Assembly: GCA_023150895.1 (NCBI GenBank)
Contig: JAKLJY010000060.1
Span: 1 to 39,516 of the forward strand
Direction of reading: 5' to 3'
Origin: Myxococcota bacterium
GTDB lineage: Bacteria > Myxococcota_A > Bradymonadia > UBA7976 > UBA1532
DNA: 39,516 nucleotides
The notes under the pieces are model-generated. The model saw nothing but the letters and a program-made list of their open reading frames with translations. It searched no databases and was not told the origin of the DNA. Shown here piece by piece: positions 23,784 to 32,954 of the stretch; the first letter of the stretch is position 1, and each line of letters opens with the position of its first letter. Position numbers and translations under genes: made by a program.

Positions 23784-25319
23784 ATGAGCCCAACGCCTGA
23801 TCAGACCTCGACCGCCGCCGCGCAAGCCCCCGCGCGGCTTGCCCTGCCGGGCATGCATCCGCTTTTCGTCCGGTCCGCCGGCGTCCTGCTCCACCCGACG
23901 TCGCTGCCGGGGCCGCATGGCGTCGGCGCCCTCGGCGCGCACGCCCGGGCCTTCGTCGACTGGCTCGCGCGCGCCCGGGTCACGCTGTGGCAGGTCTTGC
24001 CGCTCGTCCCCCCCGGGGCCGGTCACTCACCCTACTCGAGCGGGTCCGCGTTCGCCGGCAACCCCTGGATGATCGACCTCGACGAGCTCGTGGCGGCCGG
24101 TCTGCTCGCCCCCCAGGAGGTGACCGGCGGGCCCGAAGCCTCCGACCGGGTGGACTGGGCCGCGATGACGGCGTTCAAGGGGCCCCGTCTGGCCTGGGCG
24201 GCCGGCCGCGTGCCGTCGGAGGACCTGGCGGCGTTTCGACTTCGCGCCCCGTGGGTGGACGACGCCGCGCTCTTTTTCGCGCTGCGTGCGCGGTTCGACG
24301 GTGCGCCGTACTGGGAGTGGCCCACCGCGCTTCGGCGTCGCGAGCCGACGGCCCTGGCCGCCGCCCGGGTGGAACTCGCGGCCGCCGTCGATCGCGAGGT
24401 CGCGCTGCAGCTCCTCTTCGAACGACAGTGGAACGCGCTGCGGGCGTACGCCGCGGAGCGTGGCGTCCGGTTCGTGGGCGACATGCCCATCTACGTCGAC
24501 GCCGATTCGGCCGACGTCTGGGCGGCGCAGTCGATGTTCGAGCTCGACGCGGACGGTCGCCGGCTCGACGTCTCCGGCGTGCCCCCCGACGCGTTCAGCG
24601 AGACGGGGCAGCTCTGGGGCAACCCCCTGTATCGCTGGGACCGCATGGCCGAGGACGACTACGCCTGGTGGGTCTCGCGCGTGCGCCGGATCATGGAGCA
24701 GACCGACCTCGTGCGCATCGACCACTTCCGGGCATTTTCGGCATACTGGGCCGTCCCCGCGGGCGCCCCGGACGCCCGGATGGGCAAGTGGCGGCCGGGG
24801 CCCGGTCGCGCGCTCTTCGACGCCCTGCGGGGCGCCCTGGGGACACTGCCCATTCTGGCCGAGGACCTCGGCATCATCGACGACGCGGTCCGGCACCTGC
24901 TGCGGGATGCCGGGCTGCCGGGGATGAAGGTCCTGCAGTTCGCGTTCGGCGAAAAGCCCGAGAACCACTACCTGCCGCACAATCACACGCCCGCCTCCGT
25001 GGTCTACACGGGCACGCACGACAACGAGACGACGATGGGCTTCTGGCAGTCGACCGGGGACCACGTGCGCGACCACGTTCGTCGTTACTTCGGCGTCAGC
25101 GGCCACGACGTCGTCTGGGACCTCATCCGCGCGGCGCTCGCCTCGGTGTCCGTCTTTGCGATCGTGCCGTTCCAGGACCTCCTGGCCCTCGGAAACGAGG
25201 CCCGCATGAACGTGCCCTCGGTGGCCACGGGCAACTGGGGATGGCGGATGCGGCCCGAGATGCTCCGCGACGACGTCGCCGGTCGTCTCGCCGCCCTCAC
25301 TGCGCTCTACGGGCGCTGA
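23784..25319 (+). CDS. malQ: 4-alpha-glucanotransferase (amylomaltase)
   Basis: GH77 enzyme that transfers alpha-1,4-glucan segments between maltodextrins in glycogen/maltodextrin metabolism, in the cytoplasm. 511 residues, the usual size. Family signatures are intact: RSAGVLLHPTSLPGPHGVG at the N-terminus, WQVLPLVPPGAGHSPYSSGS, FVGDMPIYVDADSADVWA, the nucleophile Asp in LVRIDHFRAFSAYWAVP, the acid/base Glu in ILAEDLGII, and the third acid in YTGTHDNETTMGFW. An N-terminal extension of about 25 residues precedes the conserved start. It lies 35 bases after the cytochrome gene but has no obvious functional link to it. Confidence 0.95.
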   Translation: MSPTPDQTSTAAAQAPARLALPGMHPLFVRSAGVLLHPTSLPGPHGVGALGAHARAFVDWLARARVTLWQVLPLVPPGAGHSPYSSGSAFAGNPWMIDLDELVAAGLLAPQEVTGGPEASDRVDWAAMTAFKGPRLAWAAGRVPSEDLAAFRLRAPWVDDAALFFALRARFDGAPYWEWPTALRRREPTALAAARVELAAAVDREVALQLLFERQWNALRAYAAERGVRFVGDMPIYVDADSADVWAAQSMFELDADGRRLDVSGVPPDAFSETGQLWGNPLYRWDRMAEDDYAWWVSRVRRIMEQTDLVRIDHFRAFSAYWAVPAGAPDARMGKWRPGPGRALFDALRGALGTLPILAEDLGIIDDAVRHLLRDAGLPGMKVLQFAFGEKPENHYLPHNHTPASVVYTGTHDNETTMGFWQSTGDHVRDHVRRYFGVSGHDVVWDLIRAALASVSVFAIVPFQDLLALGNEARMNVPSVATGNWGWRMRPEMLRDDVAGRLAALTALYGR

Positions 25320-25366
25320 CTTGCCGATTGCGGTTGCGGGCGGCCTGCAATAGCGTCGCCCGTCGG

Positions 25367-25381
25367 CCGCCACCGTGGCGG
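25367..25381. terminator. Perfect hairpin after malQ (CCGCCAC-C-GTGGCGG)
   Basis: A seven-base perfect inverted repeat around one base lies 48 bases after the malQ stop and 46 before the next gene. There is no T-run, so it is only a weak candidate for a terminator; a regulatory or repeat role is equally possible. Confidence 0.25.
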
Positions 25382-25426
25382 TCGGTCGCCCGGTGTTTCG
25401 TCGCCTCGCCCCCCGCAGGAGCCCCC

Positions 25427-26521
25427 ATGGCCGTCCGCCCCTCCGCCGGTTCATCCACCCTCGTGGCCGCCGCCCTCGCGGCGATGCTGGTCGGCACGGG
25501 CTGCCGCAGCATGCTGTACTCCCAGACGGGGGACGTCACGGCGAACTTCGCGGTCGAGCACATGACACCCTATGTCCTCGCCACGGACGACGCCGACGCC
25601 GCCTGCATGACCGGCGTCGCCCTCGGCAATTTCACGATGGCGTTCGAGCGGGTGACGGACCGACCGGACCTGGCCGCGCTCTCCGCGCTGGTTTCGGCCG
25701 CGATCTGCGCCGAAGGACAGGCCTGGGAGGCCGAGCTCGAGTCCATCCGGGCGAGCCGCGCGGGCCGGGCGGACGACGCTCAGGACGCGCGGCTCCGCGA
25801 GAAGCGACTCCACGCCCGGGCGGCCCGCCGGTACCACGCCGCGTGGCAACGCCTCGTCGCGGCTTGGGGCACGCCCGGCGGGGACTGTCCCGAGCTGGAG
25901 ACCCGGCCGGAGAAGGCGCTCTATCTGATGGGCCTGATCGCCGGGGCCCAGTCCGTGCTGCACGATCGCGCCGCCGAGGGCGAGGTGGGCGTGCCGCTCG
26001 ACGTGCCCCGCCAGGCGGCGCGCGGCTCGGAGTGTCTGCGCAATGATCTCTGGTTCGGTGCGCCGGCTGCGCTCCGGGCGGGTATCTGGCTCGGTGTGCC
26101 CGGCGCCGCCCCCGAGGGGACGGATCCGTGGCAGGTCCTGACGGACGCCGCGGCGCTCAGCGATCTGGGCGGGGTCCGCATCGCCCGGGCGATTCAGATT
26201 GAATCCCTGGCCGCCGCGGGGCGTCAGGACGACGTGAAGGCGGCCATCATCGCCTACGCCGGCGCCGTCGTCGCCCATCCCGTCAATCCGGAGTATCGCC
26301 TCCTGGACACCAACGCCCAGCTCATCATCCAGCAGATGTCCGATCGCATCTGGACGCGGGAGGTCGGTCATCGCACCCCCGCCAATGCGTTGGGCACTTT
26401 TCCCGCGCCGGCGGGCACGCCGGCAGAAGATCCCGGGCTTTTCGACGGTCTCGACGACGCGCCGCCGCCGGCCGCTCCGGCGGTCCCGCAGGCGCCCTCC
26501 GCACCCCCCACCGCCCCCTGA
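25427..26521 (+). CDS. TatT-like TRAP-associated lipoprotein
   Basis: 364 residues. The lipobox LVGTGC gives Cys26, followed by RSMLYSQTGDVTANFAVEHM. The body is helical, with repeated Ala-rich segments (ACMTGVALGNFTMAF, LYLMGLIAGAQSVLHDR, LLDTNAQLIIQQMSDR) in keeping with the TPR-like TatT component of TRAP systems, where a lipoprotein is thought to gather ligand for the solute receptor. The C-terminus is a Pro/Ala-rich tail. CAGGAG lies before ATG 25427. It is the first gene of a three-gene set with 18- and 6-base gaps, supporting one operon. Assignment rests on context and general features, so it is less certain than that of its partners. Confidence 0.7.
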   Translation: MAVRPSAGSSTLVAAALAAMLVGTGCRSMLYSQTGDVTANFAVEHMTPYVLATDDADAACMTGVALGNFTMAFERVTDRPDLAALSALVSAAICAEGQAWEAELESIRASRAGRADDAQDARLREKRLHARAARRYHAAWQRLVAAWGTPGGDCPELETRPEKALYLMGLIAGAQSVLHDRAAEGEVGVPLDVPRQAARGSECLRNDLWFGAPAALRAGIWLGVPGAAPEGTDPWQVLTDAAALSDLGGVRIARAIQIESLAAAGRQDDVKAAIIAYAGAVVAHPVNPEYRLLDTNAQLIIQQMSDRIWTREVGHRTPANALGTFPAPAGTPAEDPGLFDGLDDAPPPAAPAVPQAPSAPPTAP

Positions 26522-26539
26522 GGGCAGAAGGCTCCATCC

Positions 26540-27550
26540 ATGACGTTCGGCATCCGTTCGTTTCTGGTCTGCGCGCTCGCGCTCGTCCTCGGCGCCGGCG
26601 CCGCACAGGCCGCCGAGAAGAAGACGCTGTGCATCTACGATCCCAGCGGCGGCAACGGTGACATCTTCAACCTGATGAAGGACTACAAAAACGCGGCCGA
26701 CGCCTGGGGCGTGGACTTCGCCATGAAGCCCTATACCGACGAGAAGACCGCGGCGGAGGACTTCAAGGCGAGCAAGTGTGACGCCGTGGTGCTCACGAGC
26801 ACGCGGGTGCGTCTGTTCCACAAGTTCGCCGGGACGCTCGAGGCCATGGGCGGCCTGACGAGTTACGATCAGCTCGCAAAAATCGTCACCCAGTTCGCGA
26901 CGCCGAAGGGCGGGGCGCTGCTCAAGACACCCGAGTACAACATCCTCGGTCTGTTCCCGGGCGGGGCAGTGTGGCTCTTCGTGCGCGACCGCTCCATCGA
27001 CACGGTGCCGGAGCTCGCCGGCAAGCGCCTCGCGACGCTCGACTACGACGAGGCGGCCAAGACGATGGTCCGCCACGTGGGCGCCTCGCTCGTGCCCGCC
27101 GATCTGGGCAACTTCGCGGGCATGTTCAACAACGGCAACGTCGACGCGTGTTACGCCCCCGCCGTCGCCTTCAAAGCGCTCGAACTCTACAAGGGGCTCG
27201 GCAGCAAGGGCGGCGTCGCGCGCTACATCCTCAGCCAGCTGACGTTCCAGATCGTGAGTCGGGCGTCCACGTTCACCGACGACTTCGCAAATGCCAGTCG
27301 CAAGTGGGGCGCAGACAACTTCGCGCGCTATCGCGCCATCGTCGAAAAGGGCGACAAGGACCTCCCGGCGGACAAGTGGATCGACATCGCGCCGGCGGAC
27401 AAGGTCAAGTACGACACGATGTTCCAGGAGGTCCGCATCCGCATCCGCGACGAGCTCAAGGTTTATGACAAGAACATGTTGACCCTCATGCGGCGCGTGC
27501 GCTGCCAGGCCGAGCCCGCCCGCGCGGAGTGCGCCGAGCAGAAGGAGTAG
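26540..27550 (+). CDS. Putative TRAP solute-binding protein (DUF6091 type)
   Basis: 336 residues. A cleavable signal peptide ends AAQA-AEKK (about residue 24). The mature protein starts KTLCIYDPSGGNGDIFNLMKDYK. The phrase 'DAVVLTSTRVRLFHKFAGTL' and later VPELAGKRLATLDYDEAA give a periplasmic binding protein-like two-lobed fold. The ligand is unknown; members of this group occur with TatT-like lipoproteins and large TRAP permeases. AGAAGG is placed well before the ATG. It sits between the lipoprotein and permease genes in one operon. The C-terminal RRVRCQAEPARAECAEQ has two Cys that could form a disulfide. Confidence 0.75.
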   Translation: MTFGIRSFLVCALALVLGAGAAQAAEKKTLCIYDPSGGNGDIFNLMKDYKNAADAWGVDFAMKPYTDEKTAAEDFKASKCDAVVLTSTRVRLFHKFAGTLEAMGGLTSYDQLAKIVTQFATPKGGALLKTPEYNILGLFPGGAVWLFVRDRSIDTVPELAGKRLATLDYDEAAKTMVRHVGASLVPADLGNFAGMFNNGNVDACYAPAVAFKALELYKGLGSKGGVARYILSQLTFQIVSRASTFTDDFANASRKWGADNFARYRAIVEKGDKDLPADKWIDIAPADKVKYDTMFQEVRIRIRDELKVYDKNMLTLMRRVRCQAEPARAECAEQKE

Positions 27551-27556
27551 GCTGCA

Positions 27557-29617
27557 GTGCACGCCCCGCCGACGCGGCTGCGCACCGCACTCTCGACGAT
27601 CCCGGTCCTCGTCTTCCTGATCGGTGCCCTGGCCTTCGATCTCGCCGGCCGGGTGAACGCCCGCATGATGGAGGCCGGTCAGTCCTTCTGGGACGGCTAT
27701 GCGTTGCTGCGCGCCGATCCCGAGCGGCCGGCGTGCGATCCGCAGAGTTTCCAGGTGCCGCCGTCGGCGCCCTCGAGCGCGGCCGCGGAGGGGGACGACG
27801 ATCTCCTCGCCGGACTCGACGACAAGGGCGATGCGCCGGTCAAGGACGCGGTGTCCGCGGAGGCCGTCCTCGCCGCGAAACAGAAGTGCGAGGAACAACA
27901 CGCGACCTTCGAGGCGACGGTCTCTCGTCTCACCCCGGGGCTGCGCCGATTCGACGCCGTCCACGACGCCGTCGAAGCGTTCGTCGTGTGGGGCAACGGT
28001 CTCGTCAAGCCGCTCCTCATCTGTCTCCTGCTCATCGCCGCGGCGACGGCATCGTCGCTCGGCGCGCACATCGGTCTGCGGACGGCGGCCTCGCAGCGGG
28101 ATCATCAGGTCTCGGAGGCGGCGCAGGCCGTGGCGACGGGGATGCTCTTCTATTCGGTCTTCGCCCAGTGGAGGATCGACGCGAATGCGGGCTCGATGGC
28201 CACGCACAGCGTTCTCTTCTACATCTGGATGGGCGGCTTCGGCCTCATGCTCTCCACGCACCTGTACAATCTCGTGCGACCGCCGCCGGGGTTGAAACCC
28301 GGTGGCTCGTTGCACCACGCCTCGCTCGCCGTTCCCCTGTACGCGTTCATGACGATTGTCGCCGGGTCGTACTTTCTGGTCGTCGAGAACCACGCGCCGG
28401 GCCTGGCCATCTATACGCAGCAGATGGCCGAACACCCGCTGCTCTACATCCCGGTGGGTCTGTATGTCTTCATCGGCATGCTGCTGAAACAGACGAACCT
28501 CGGCCCGATGGGGTTCGACCTCCTGCGCCCGTGGAAGCTGCCCGCCGAGCTGCTGGCGTTCGTGGTCGTGGCGTTCGCCGCGTGGCCGACGGCGTACAGC
28601 GGCGCCTCGGGCATCTTCGTGATGGCCGTCGGCGGCCTCATCTACACGGAGCTGCGTCGGGCGGGGGCGCGGCGGCAGCTGGCGCTCGCTGCGACGGCCA
28701 TGTCCGGCAGCCTGGGCGTGGTCTTGCGGCCGTGTCTGCTGGTGGTCATCGTGGCCTCGCTCAACCGCGAGGTGACGACGGACGAACTCTACCGCTGGGG
28801 CTTCTGGGTCTATCTCTTCACGGCGACGATGTTTCTGATCGCCGCGCTGGTGGTGCGGCGCCTGAAGGTGGGACCGGGCGTGCCCTTCGGGATTGCGCCG
28901 TTCGCCGAGGGCTTCGCGGGCATGATGGAGAACCTGCGGCCACTGCTGGGGTACGTGCTGCTCGCCGCGGCGGTCCTCGGGTTCTACGGTTTCGGCCTCG
29001 GCACCACGGTCGACGAACACACGGCGCCGACGGTCCTGCCGGTGCTGCTGCTCGCGCTGCTCGCCTACGACCGGTGGCGCGCCCGGAAACTCATGCCGGC
29101 GGACGGCCCCAAGGGGTTCGTCCACGCTTCCCTCGATGCCACGTGTGAGACGAGCGGACACATCGGCGCCTTGCTCATCATGATGGCATGCTCGGTGGCG
29201 ATCGGCGGCATGGTCGAGCGGTCCGAGGTCATGCACCTCGTCCCCGAGAGCCTCGGGTCACCGTTCGCCACCATGGCCTTGCTGGTCGGCATTCTGGTCA
29301 TCGTCGGCATGACGATGGACCCGTACGGTGCCGTGATCCTCGTCTCGGCGTCGTTCGCCTCGGTCGCCTACCGCAACGGCATCCATCCCGCACACTTCTG
29401 GATGACGGTGCTCGTCGCTTTCGAACTCGGTTACCTCACGCCGCCGGTCGCGTTGAATCAGCTCCTGGCCCGACAGGTCGTCGGCGAGGACGAGTGGGAG
29501 GCGGCGCGCGCCGAGGGGCAGGGGTTCTGGGCGCGCAATGAGTCGGTCATCGTGCCCTGCGCCATCATGGGCGTGGCACTGGCGGTGGTCGCGTTCGTGC
29601 CGCTCGCTTTCTATTGA
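27557..29617 (+). CDS. Fused TRAP transporter permease (DctQM-like)
   Basis: 686 residues with about 14-16 membrane segments. Helix 1 lies at residues about 12-30. A long hydrophilic periplasmic segment follows (about 35-130), containing EGDDDLLAGLDDKG and two Cys. Next comes a small-subunit-like four-helix part, then the large permease part, with SVAIGGMVERSEVM, LVIVGMTMDPYGAVILVSA and TVLVAFELGYLTPPVALNQLL, typical of the DctM/ArsB superfamily. It imports an unknown solute in symport with an ion gradient. A GTG start at 27557, six bases after the preceding stop, is chosen as no ATG precedes the first helix. It is last in the operon. Confidence 0.85.
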   Translation: MHAPPTRLRTALSTIPVLVFLIGALAFDLAGRVNARMMEAGQSFWDGYALLRADPERPACDPQSFQVPPSAPSSAAAEGDDDLLAGLDDKGDAPVKDAVSAEAVLAAKQKCEEQHATFEATVSRLTPGLRRFDAVHDAVEAFVVWGNGLVKPLLICLLLIAAATASSLGAHIGLRTAASQRDHQVSEAAQAVATGMLFYSVFAQWRIDANAGSMATHSVLFYIWMGGFGLMLSTHLYNLVRPPPGLKPGGSLHHASLAVPLYAFMTIVAGSYFLVVENHAPGLAIYTQQMAEHPLLYIPVGLYVFIGMLLKQTNLGPMGFDLLRPWKLPAELLAFVVVAFAAWPTAYSGASGIFVMAVGGLIYTELRRAGARRQLALAATAMSGSLGVVLRPCLLVVIVASLNREVTTDELYRWGFWVYLFTATMFLIAALVVRRLKVGPGVPFGIAPFAEGFAGMMENLRPLLGYVLLAAAVLGFYGFGLGTTVDEHTAPTVLPVLLLALLAYDRWRARKLMPADGPKGFVHASLDATCETSGHIGALLIMMACSVAIGGMVERSEVMHLVPESLGSPFATMALLVGILVIVGMTMDPYGAVILVSASFASVAYRNGIHPAHFWMTVLVAFELGYLTPPVALNQLLARQVVGEDEWEAARAEGQGFWARNESVIVPCAIMGVALAVVAFVPLAFY

Positions 29618-29624
29618 CGAGCGG

Positions 29625-29638
29625 GCCCCGGCCGGGGC
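29625..29638. terminator. GC palindrome between convergent genes
   Basis: GCCCCGGCCGGGGC is a perfect 14-base palindrome, eight bases after the permease stop and 29 before the stop of the convergent fusion gene. It could fold in either transcript as a bidirectional terminator stem, but no T-run follows. Confidence 0.3.
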
Positions 29639-29666
29639 GCCGGTCCCGGATCGCCACCCCGGGCCC

Positions 29667-31538
29667 TCAGGATGCGGGACCCCGCACCAGGAGCCGCTCG
29701 GCGAGGACCAGGGCGTCGACGGGCCAGAAGGTGCGCGGTCGCGGACGCCGCACCCCCGGGAGACCTTCGATGGCCCGGCAGGTCAGGACACGCTCGCGCC
29801 ATTGGTCGGGAATGGCGTCGCGGCCCTGGAGCGCGCCGAGCAGTGCGCCGACGATCGCCGCATTCGTATCGGTGTCGCCCCCCCGACGGACCGTGTCGAC
29901 CAGCGCGGACTCGAACGGCGTCTCGTTGAAAGCGTGGTGGTAGGCCAGCGTAAAGGCCCAACGGACCCAGCCCATCTGCCGAGTCAGATCCGCCGGTGGA
30001 CCGGCGATGGCTTCGTCGAGCCATCGCCGGACGTCCTCCGTCTGCGCCTCCCGCGCCGCGAATGCGACGGCCTCGTCGTAGAGTGTCCGCCCCCGCGCGC
30101 CGGTCGCGATGGCCCGGGCGATGGAGACCGTGAAGATCGCGCTGCAATCGCCGCAGACCGGGTGGGGGTGCGTCAGCGCCGCATCGGCTCGCGCGAACTC
30201 GGCCAGCCGCTCCGCCGTCAGGCGAGTGCCGAAGATGCCCAGCGGTGCGATGCGCATCAACGCGCCGTTGGCCTGGCTGTCGGGGTTGGCGGCGCCCCGG
30301 AGTGCGGCCGCGACGCCGCGTGTGCCCGGCCCGATGTCCCGACCGGCCCGCAGCGCCTGCCCGATCGTCCCGCCGACGTCGAACGGCCCGGACGCCAGCC
30401 AGTAGACATACGCCGCCGCGACGTCATCGGCGTCGAACCGGCTCTGGGCGATCAACCCGCGTCCGAGGAGCAGCGCCATCTCGGAGTCATCCGTGGGTTG
30501 CCCTGCCAGCGTGGCGTGCGTGCCGCCGTCCGCCAGCCGCCGGGGCCCGTCGGGATACGCACCGGCGATGTCCGCCGGCCCGCGAAACTCGACGAGGCTC
30601 CCGAGGGCGTCGCCGGTGAGTTGGCCGAGCCAGGCGCCCTGGGCCCGAGAGACCCGACCGGGATCGGGATCGTGGCTCTCCGGGGCGGGCCAGACCAGAT
30701 CGTAGGGCTCATCGGGCGCGCGCGGGCTGCGCAGCACGGTGTCCCAGTCCCGGCCCGCGAGGGTGGCGCAGACGGCGGGGCCCCCGCCGAAACAGAACGC
30801 CGTGCTCGTCACGCGGTCGGTGCGATAGCGAACGGGCACGCCGCCGCCGTCGAACAGCTCGCCGCCGACGCCGAGCAACAAGGCATGGCCTGCGGCATAG
30901 TCGTAGTCGCGTGGGACGAAGAGCGAGACGGCGGCGGCCCCTTCGCCCGCGGCGACGAGGGCGAGTCGGTAAGCGATGCCGGGGACGGGGCGAAAGCGGG
31001 CCGGGGCCACGCATCGCGCATTCGCCGGCCCTTTCTGGTCGCCGTGTTGAGAGACGAGGATCGTGTCGTCGGTCGACAGCGTCTCGGGAAAGGCCGGTCG
31101 CGCCACGGCCACCCCGTTGCGGCGCAGGGGGCCACACCCGACGGCCCAGGTGAAGAGGTCGCCATCGTCGTCCGGGGCCGCGTAGGCGTAGATCACCCCG
31201 AGGACCGGCACGTCACCGCGGACGAGCCCGATGGAGACGGCGGCCCCCCGGAAACCCGCTTGCATCGCGGATGTCCCGTCGTTGGGGTCGACGAGCCAGA
31301 AGTGGCTCTCGCCGGGGACCGGCGGACGATCTTCGGCACCGAGCTCCTCGCCCCGGAGCCCGAAGGCCGGGAAGGCGGCGGAGAGCTGGTCCCGGATCAG
31401 CCGCTCGACCTCCTCGTCGATGGGCGCGTGGCCAGAGCGACCACGGGGGCCGCCCGGGCGGTGGAACTCGGCGCGCAGGTGGCGCCCGGCTTCGAGGGCC
31501 GCCGCGGTTGCGACGGCCAGGGGGGCGGTGTAGTCCAT
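29667..31538 (-). CDS. Inositol monophosphatase-ADP-ribosylglycohydrolase fusion protein
   Basis: 623 residues. The N-terminal domain (about 1-265) is IMPase/FIG-type: GEE at 63-65, WLVDPNDGTSAM with DPNDGT at 84-89, and DYDYAAGHALLL at 211-222, the standard metal-site motifs. The C-terminal domain (about 298-615) is DraG-type: GDALGSLVEF, PTDDSEMALLLG, GALMRIAPLG, HPHPVCGD and RRGGDTDTNAAIVGALLGAL, with the paired-magnesium acidic residues present. One protein thus has a Mg-dependent sugar-phosphatase and an ADP-ribose-removing hydrolase. It is cytoplasmic (no signal peptide). ATG 31538 is chosen from the first conserved residues; a GTG at 31586 is possible. The substrate is unknown. Related fusions may exist elsewhere. 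Confidence 0.9.
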   Translation of the reverse strand: MDYTAPLAVATAAALEAGRHLRAEFHRPGGPRGRSGHAPIDEEVERLIRDQLSAAFPAFGLRGEELGAEDRPPVPGESHFWLVDPNDGTSAMQAGFRGAAVSIGLVRGDVPVLGVIYAYAAPDDDGDLFTWAVGCGPLRRNGVAVARPAFPETLSTDDTILVSQHGDQKGPANARCVAPARFRPVPGIAYRLALVAAGEGAAAVSLFVPRDYDYAAGHALLLGVGGELFDGGGVPVRYRTDRVTSTAFCFGGGPAVCATLAGRDWDTVLRSPRAPDEPYDLVWPAPESHDPDPGRVSRAQGAWLGQLTGDALGSLVEFRGPADIAGAYPDGPRRLADGGTHATLAGQPTDDSEMALLLGRGLIAQSRFDADDVAAAYVYWLASGPFDVGGTIGQALRAGRDIGPGTRGVAAALRGAANPDSQANGALMRIAPLGIFGTRLTAERLAEFARADAALTHPHPVCGDCSAIFTVSIARAIATGARGRTLYDEAVAFAAREAQTEDVRRWLDEAIAGPPADLTRQMGWVRWAFTLAYHHAFNETPFESALVDTVRRGGDTDTNAAIVGALLGALQGRDAIPDQWRERVLTCRAIEGLPGVRRPRPRTFWPVDALVLAERLLVRGPAS

Positions 31539-31613
31539 GGGGGGGGTGTAACCGAGGGCGCGACCGAAGTCACCCTTCGCGGACACACCGGCCCGGTGGA
31601 CGGTCGGCCCGAA

Positions 31614-32138
31614 TCAGTGCGCGGCGACGGTGACACCGGCCCGCGCGGGTCCGGTAAACGACTCCAGAACGGCCCGTGGCAGGCGGACCGTCTCCGCGTC
31701 ACCCGTGCGGGAAAGCAGCAGGTCGCCGTCTGACGTCAAGCGGCCGCGCCCGCAGAGGCGCTCGCCCTGATGAAGCTCGAACGTCTCCGGTCCCGTCGCC
31801 GTCAGGCGCCAGACGGTGTCGCCTTGCCGGATCTCATAGACGCCCTCGGCCACCCGCTCGAGCTCGGTGGGCACCGGTCCTTTGGCCACCGGGTTCTTGC
31901 CGGACCAGAACTCGATCAGGTTGAAGAGCACGAAGTCACCGAGGAGCGAGAGCTCGTAGACGGGGATGATGACCAGAGCCCACATCACGGCGGACTCGGC
32001 GAACTTGTTCCCGAGGCTGCCGTTCCAGCGGTGCAGGCGCTTGGTCAGGGAGAAGCTGCCGTAGCATCCGGCGAGGGGCGCGCCGGCGGCGACGGCGCAG
32101 AGACCGGAGAAGGCGATGGCACGAAGGCGGGTTTGCAT
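31614..32138 (-). CDS. DUF3332-type lipoprotein
   Basis: 174 residues. The signal peptide ends in a lipobox PLAGC (Cys25). The next stretch, YGSFSLTKRLHRWNGSLGNK, then FAESAVMWALVIIPVYELSL and FNLIEFWSGKNP, is the conserved DUF3332 core and includes one or two hydrophobic membrane-associated segments. The C-terminal 75 residues form a beta-rich part (VYEIRQGDTVWRLTATG). The function is unknown; members are envelope proteins. CAGGA lies before the ATG. It is 75 bases upstream of the IMPase-DraG gene on the same strand and diverges from the CAP gene. Confidence 0.75.
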   Translation of the reverse strand: MQTRLRAIAFSGLCAVAAGAPLAGCYGSFSLTKRLHRWNGSLGNKFAESAVMWALVIIPVYELSLLGDFVLFNLIEFWSGKNPVAKGPVPTELERVAEGVYEIRQGDTVWRLTATGPETFELHQGERLCGRGRLTSDGDLLLSRTGDAETVRLPRAVLESFTGPARAGVTVAAH

Positions 32139-32272
32139 GGTGCGTCCTGGGCGGGTGAATCGCGCGCAGACTACGCGCGTCTTGAGAGCCGTGCCAGCGC
32201 GTGACGTGGGCCTTTACCCGAACGACCCCGAACGGCCATGCTGCGAGGCACCTGTCCTTCAGGAGTGCCACG

Positions 32273-32950
32273 ATGTCCGGTGTGCGTGTTTCGTCGTTCC
32301 TCGCGATGGCCCGTCGACTCGGTCGGTCGTCCCTCGGGCTCGGCCTCGGGCTCGGCCTCGCTGCCGGCGCGGCGTCCGCGGCCGATGCTCCGAAGACGGT
32401 CGAGCGCAAGGCACTGAAACGGCCGGCCGCCGCCGCCGCTGCTGCGGCCGTACAGGCGGCCGGCGCCTCCGTGCCTGCGGCGGGCTCGGCGAGCGCTTCG
32501 CCCGCACAGACCGGCGAGGTCTCGGCGGCGGACTCGACCGCTCTGCTCGCGGCACACAACGCCCTGCGGGCAGAGGTCGGCGTGCCGCCCCTCGTCTGGG
32601 ACGCCGTCGTCGCCCGCTCGGCAGGCGCGCACGCGGTCACGCTCTCCGGCCCCTGCACGCTCGCCCACGCCGCGAGCGGATACGGCGAGAATCTGGCGAG
32701 CTTCAGCGGAGCGGGGCCGCTCACCACGGCGGTCACGCTCTGGGGGAGCGAGAAGCCGAAGTACACGGGCGCAGGCGCAGCCTATCAGGGGCCGGCGGAT
32801 GGGGCCGGGCACTACACGCAGATCATCTGGGGGGCGACGAAGAAGGTCGGCTGCGGCAAGGTGACGTGCTCGGGGAACCAGGGCAACCAGACGATCGTCG
32901 TCTGCCGGTACGACCCGCAGGGCAACGTCCTGGGACAGCGCGTGTACTGA
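32273..32950 (+). CDS. Secreted CAP-domain (SCP/PR-1-like) protein
   Basis: 225 residues. A signal peptide ends near AAGAASA-ADA (about residue 36). An Ala/Pro-rich linker runs to about residue 85, then the CAP domain: LLAAHNALRAEVGVPPLVWD, a Cys and HAASGYGENLASF, then VTLWGSEKPKYT, GHYTQIIWGATKKVGCGKV and CRYDPQGNVLGQRVY. All four CAP signature boxes and the conserved His/Glu are visible. The domain is usually extracellular; its role in bacteria is varied and unclear. AGGAG lies before ATG 32273. The next gene starts four bases after the stop, so the two are probably co-transcribed. Confidence 0.88.
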   Translation: MSGVRVSSFLAMARRLGRSSLGLGLGLGLAAGAASAADAPKTVERKALKRPAAAAAAAAVQAAGASVPAAGSASASPAQTGEVSAADSTALLAAHNALRAEVGVPPLVWDAVVARSAGAHAVTLSGPCTLAHAASGYGENLASFSGAGPLTTAVTLWGSEKPKYTGAGAAYQGPADGAGHYTQIIWGATKKVGCGKVTCSGNQGNQTIVVCRYDPQGNVLGQRVY

Positions 32951-32954
32951 GCCG

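Noticed and set aside
25451-29236. 1261-residue open frame on the minus strand across the TRAP operon
   Set aside because: Antisense of three genes with signal peptides, membrane helices and family motifs; its composition is low-complexity Arg/His/Glu.
32160-32185. CGCGCG-N7-CGCGCG operator between the DUF3332 and CAP genes
   Set aside because: Self-complementary CG runs are frequent in such GC-rich DNA and give no specific signal.
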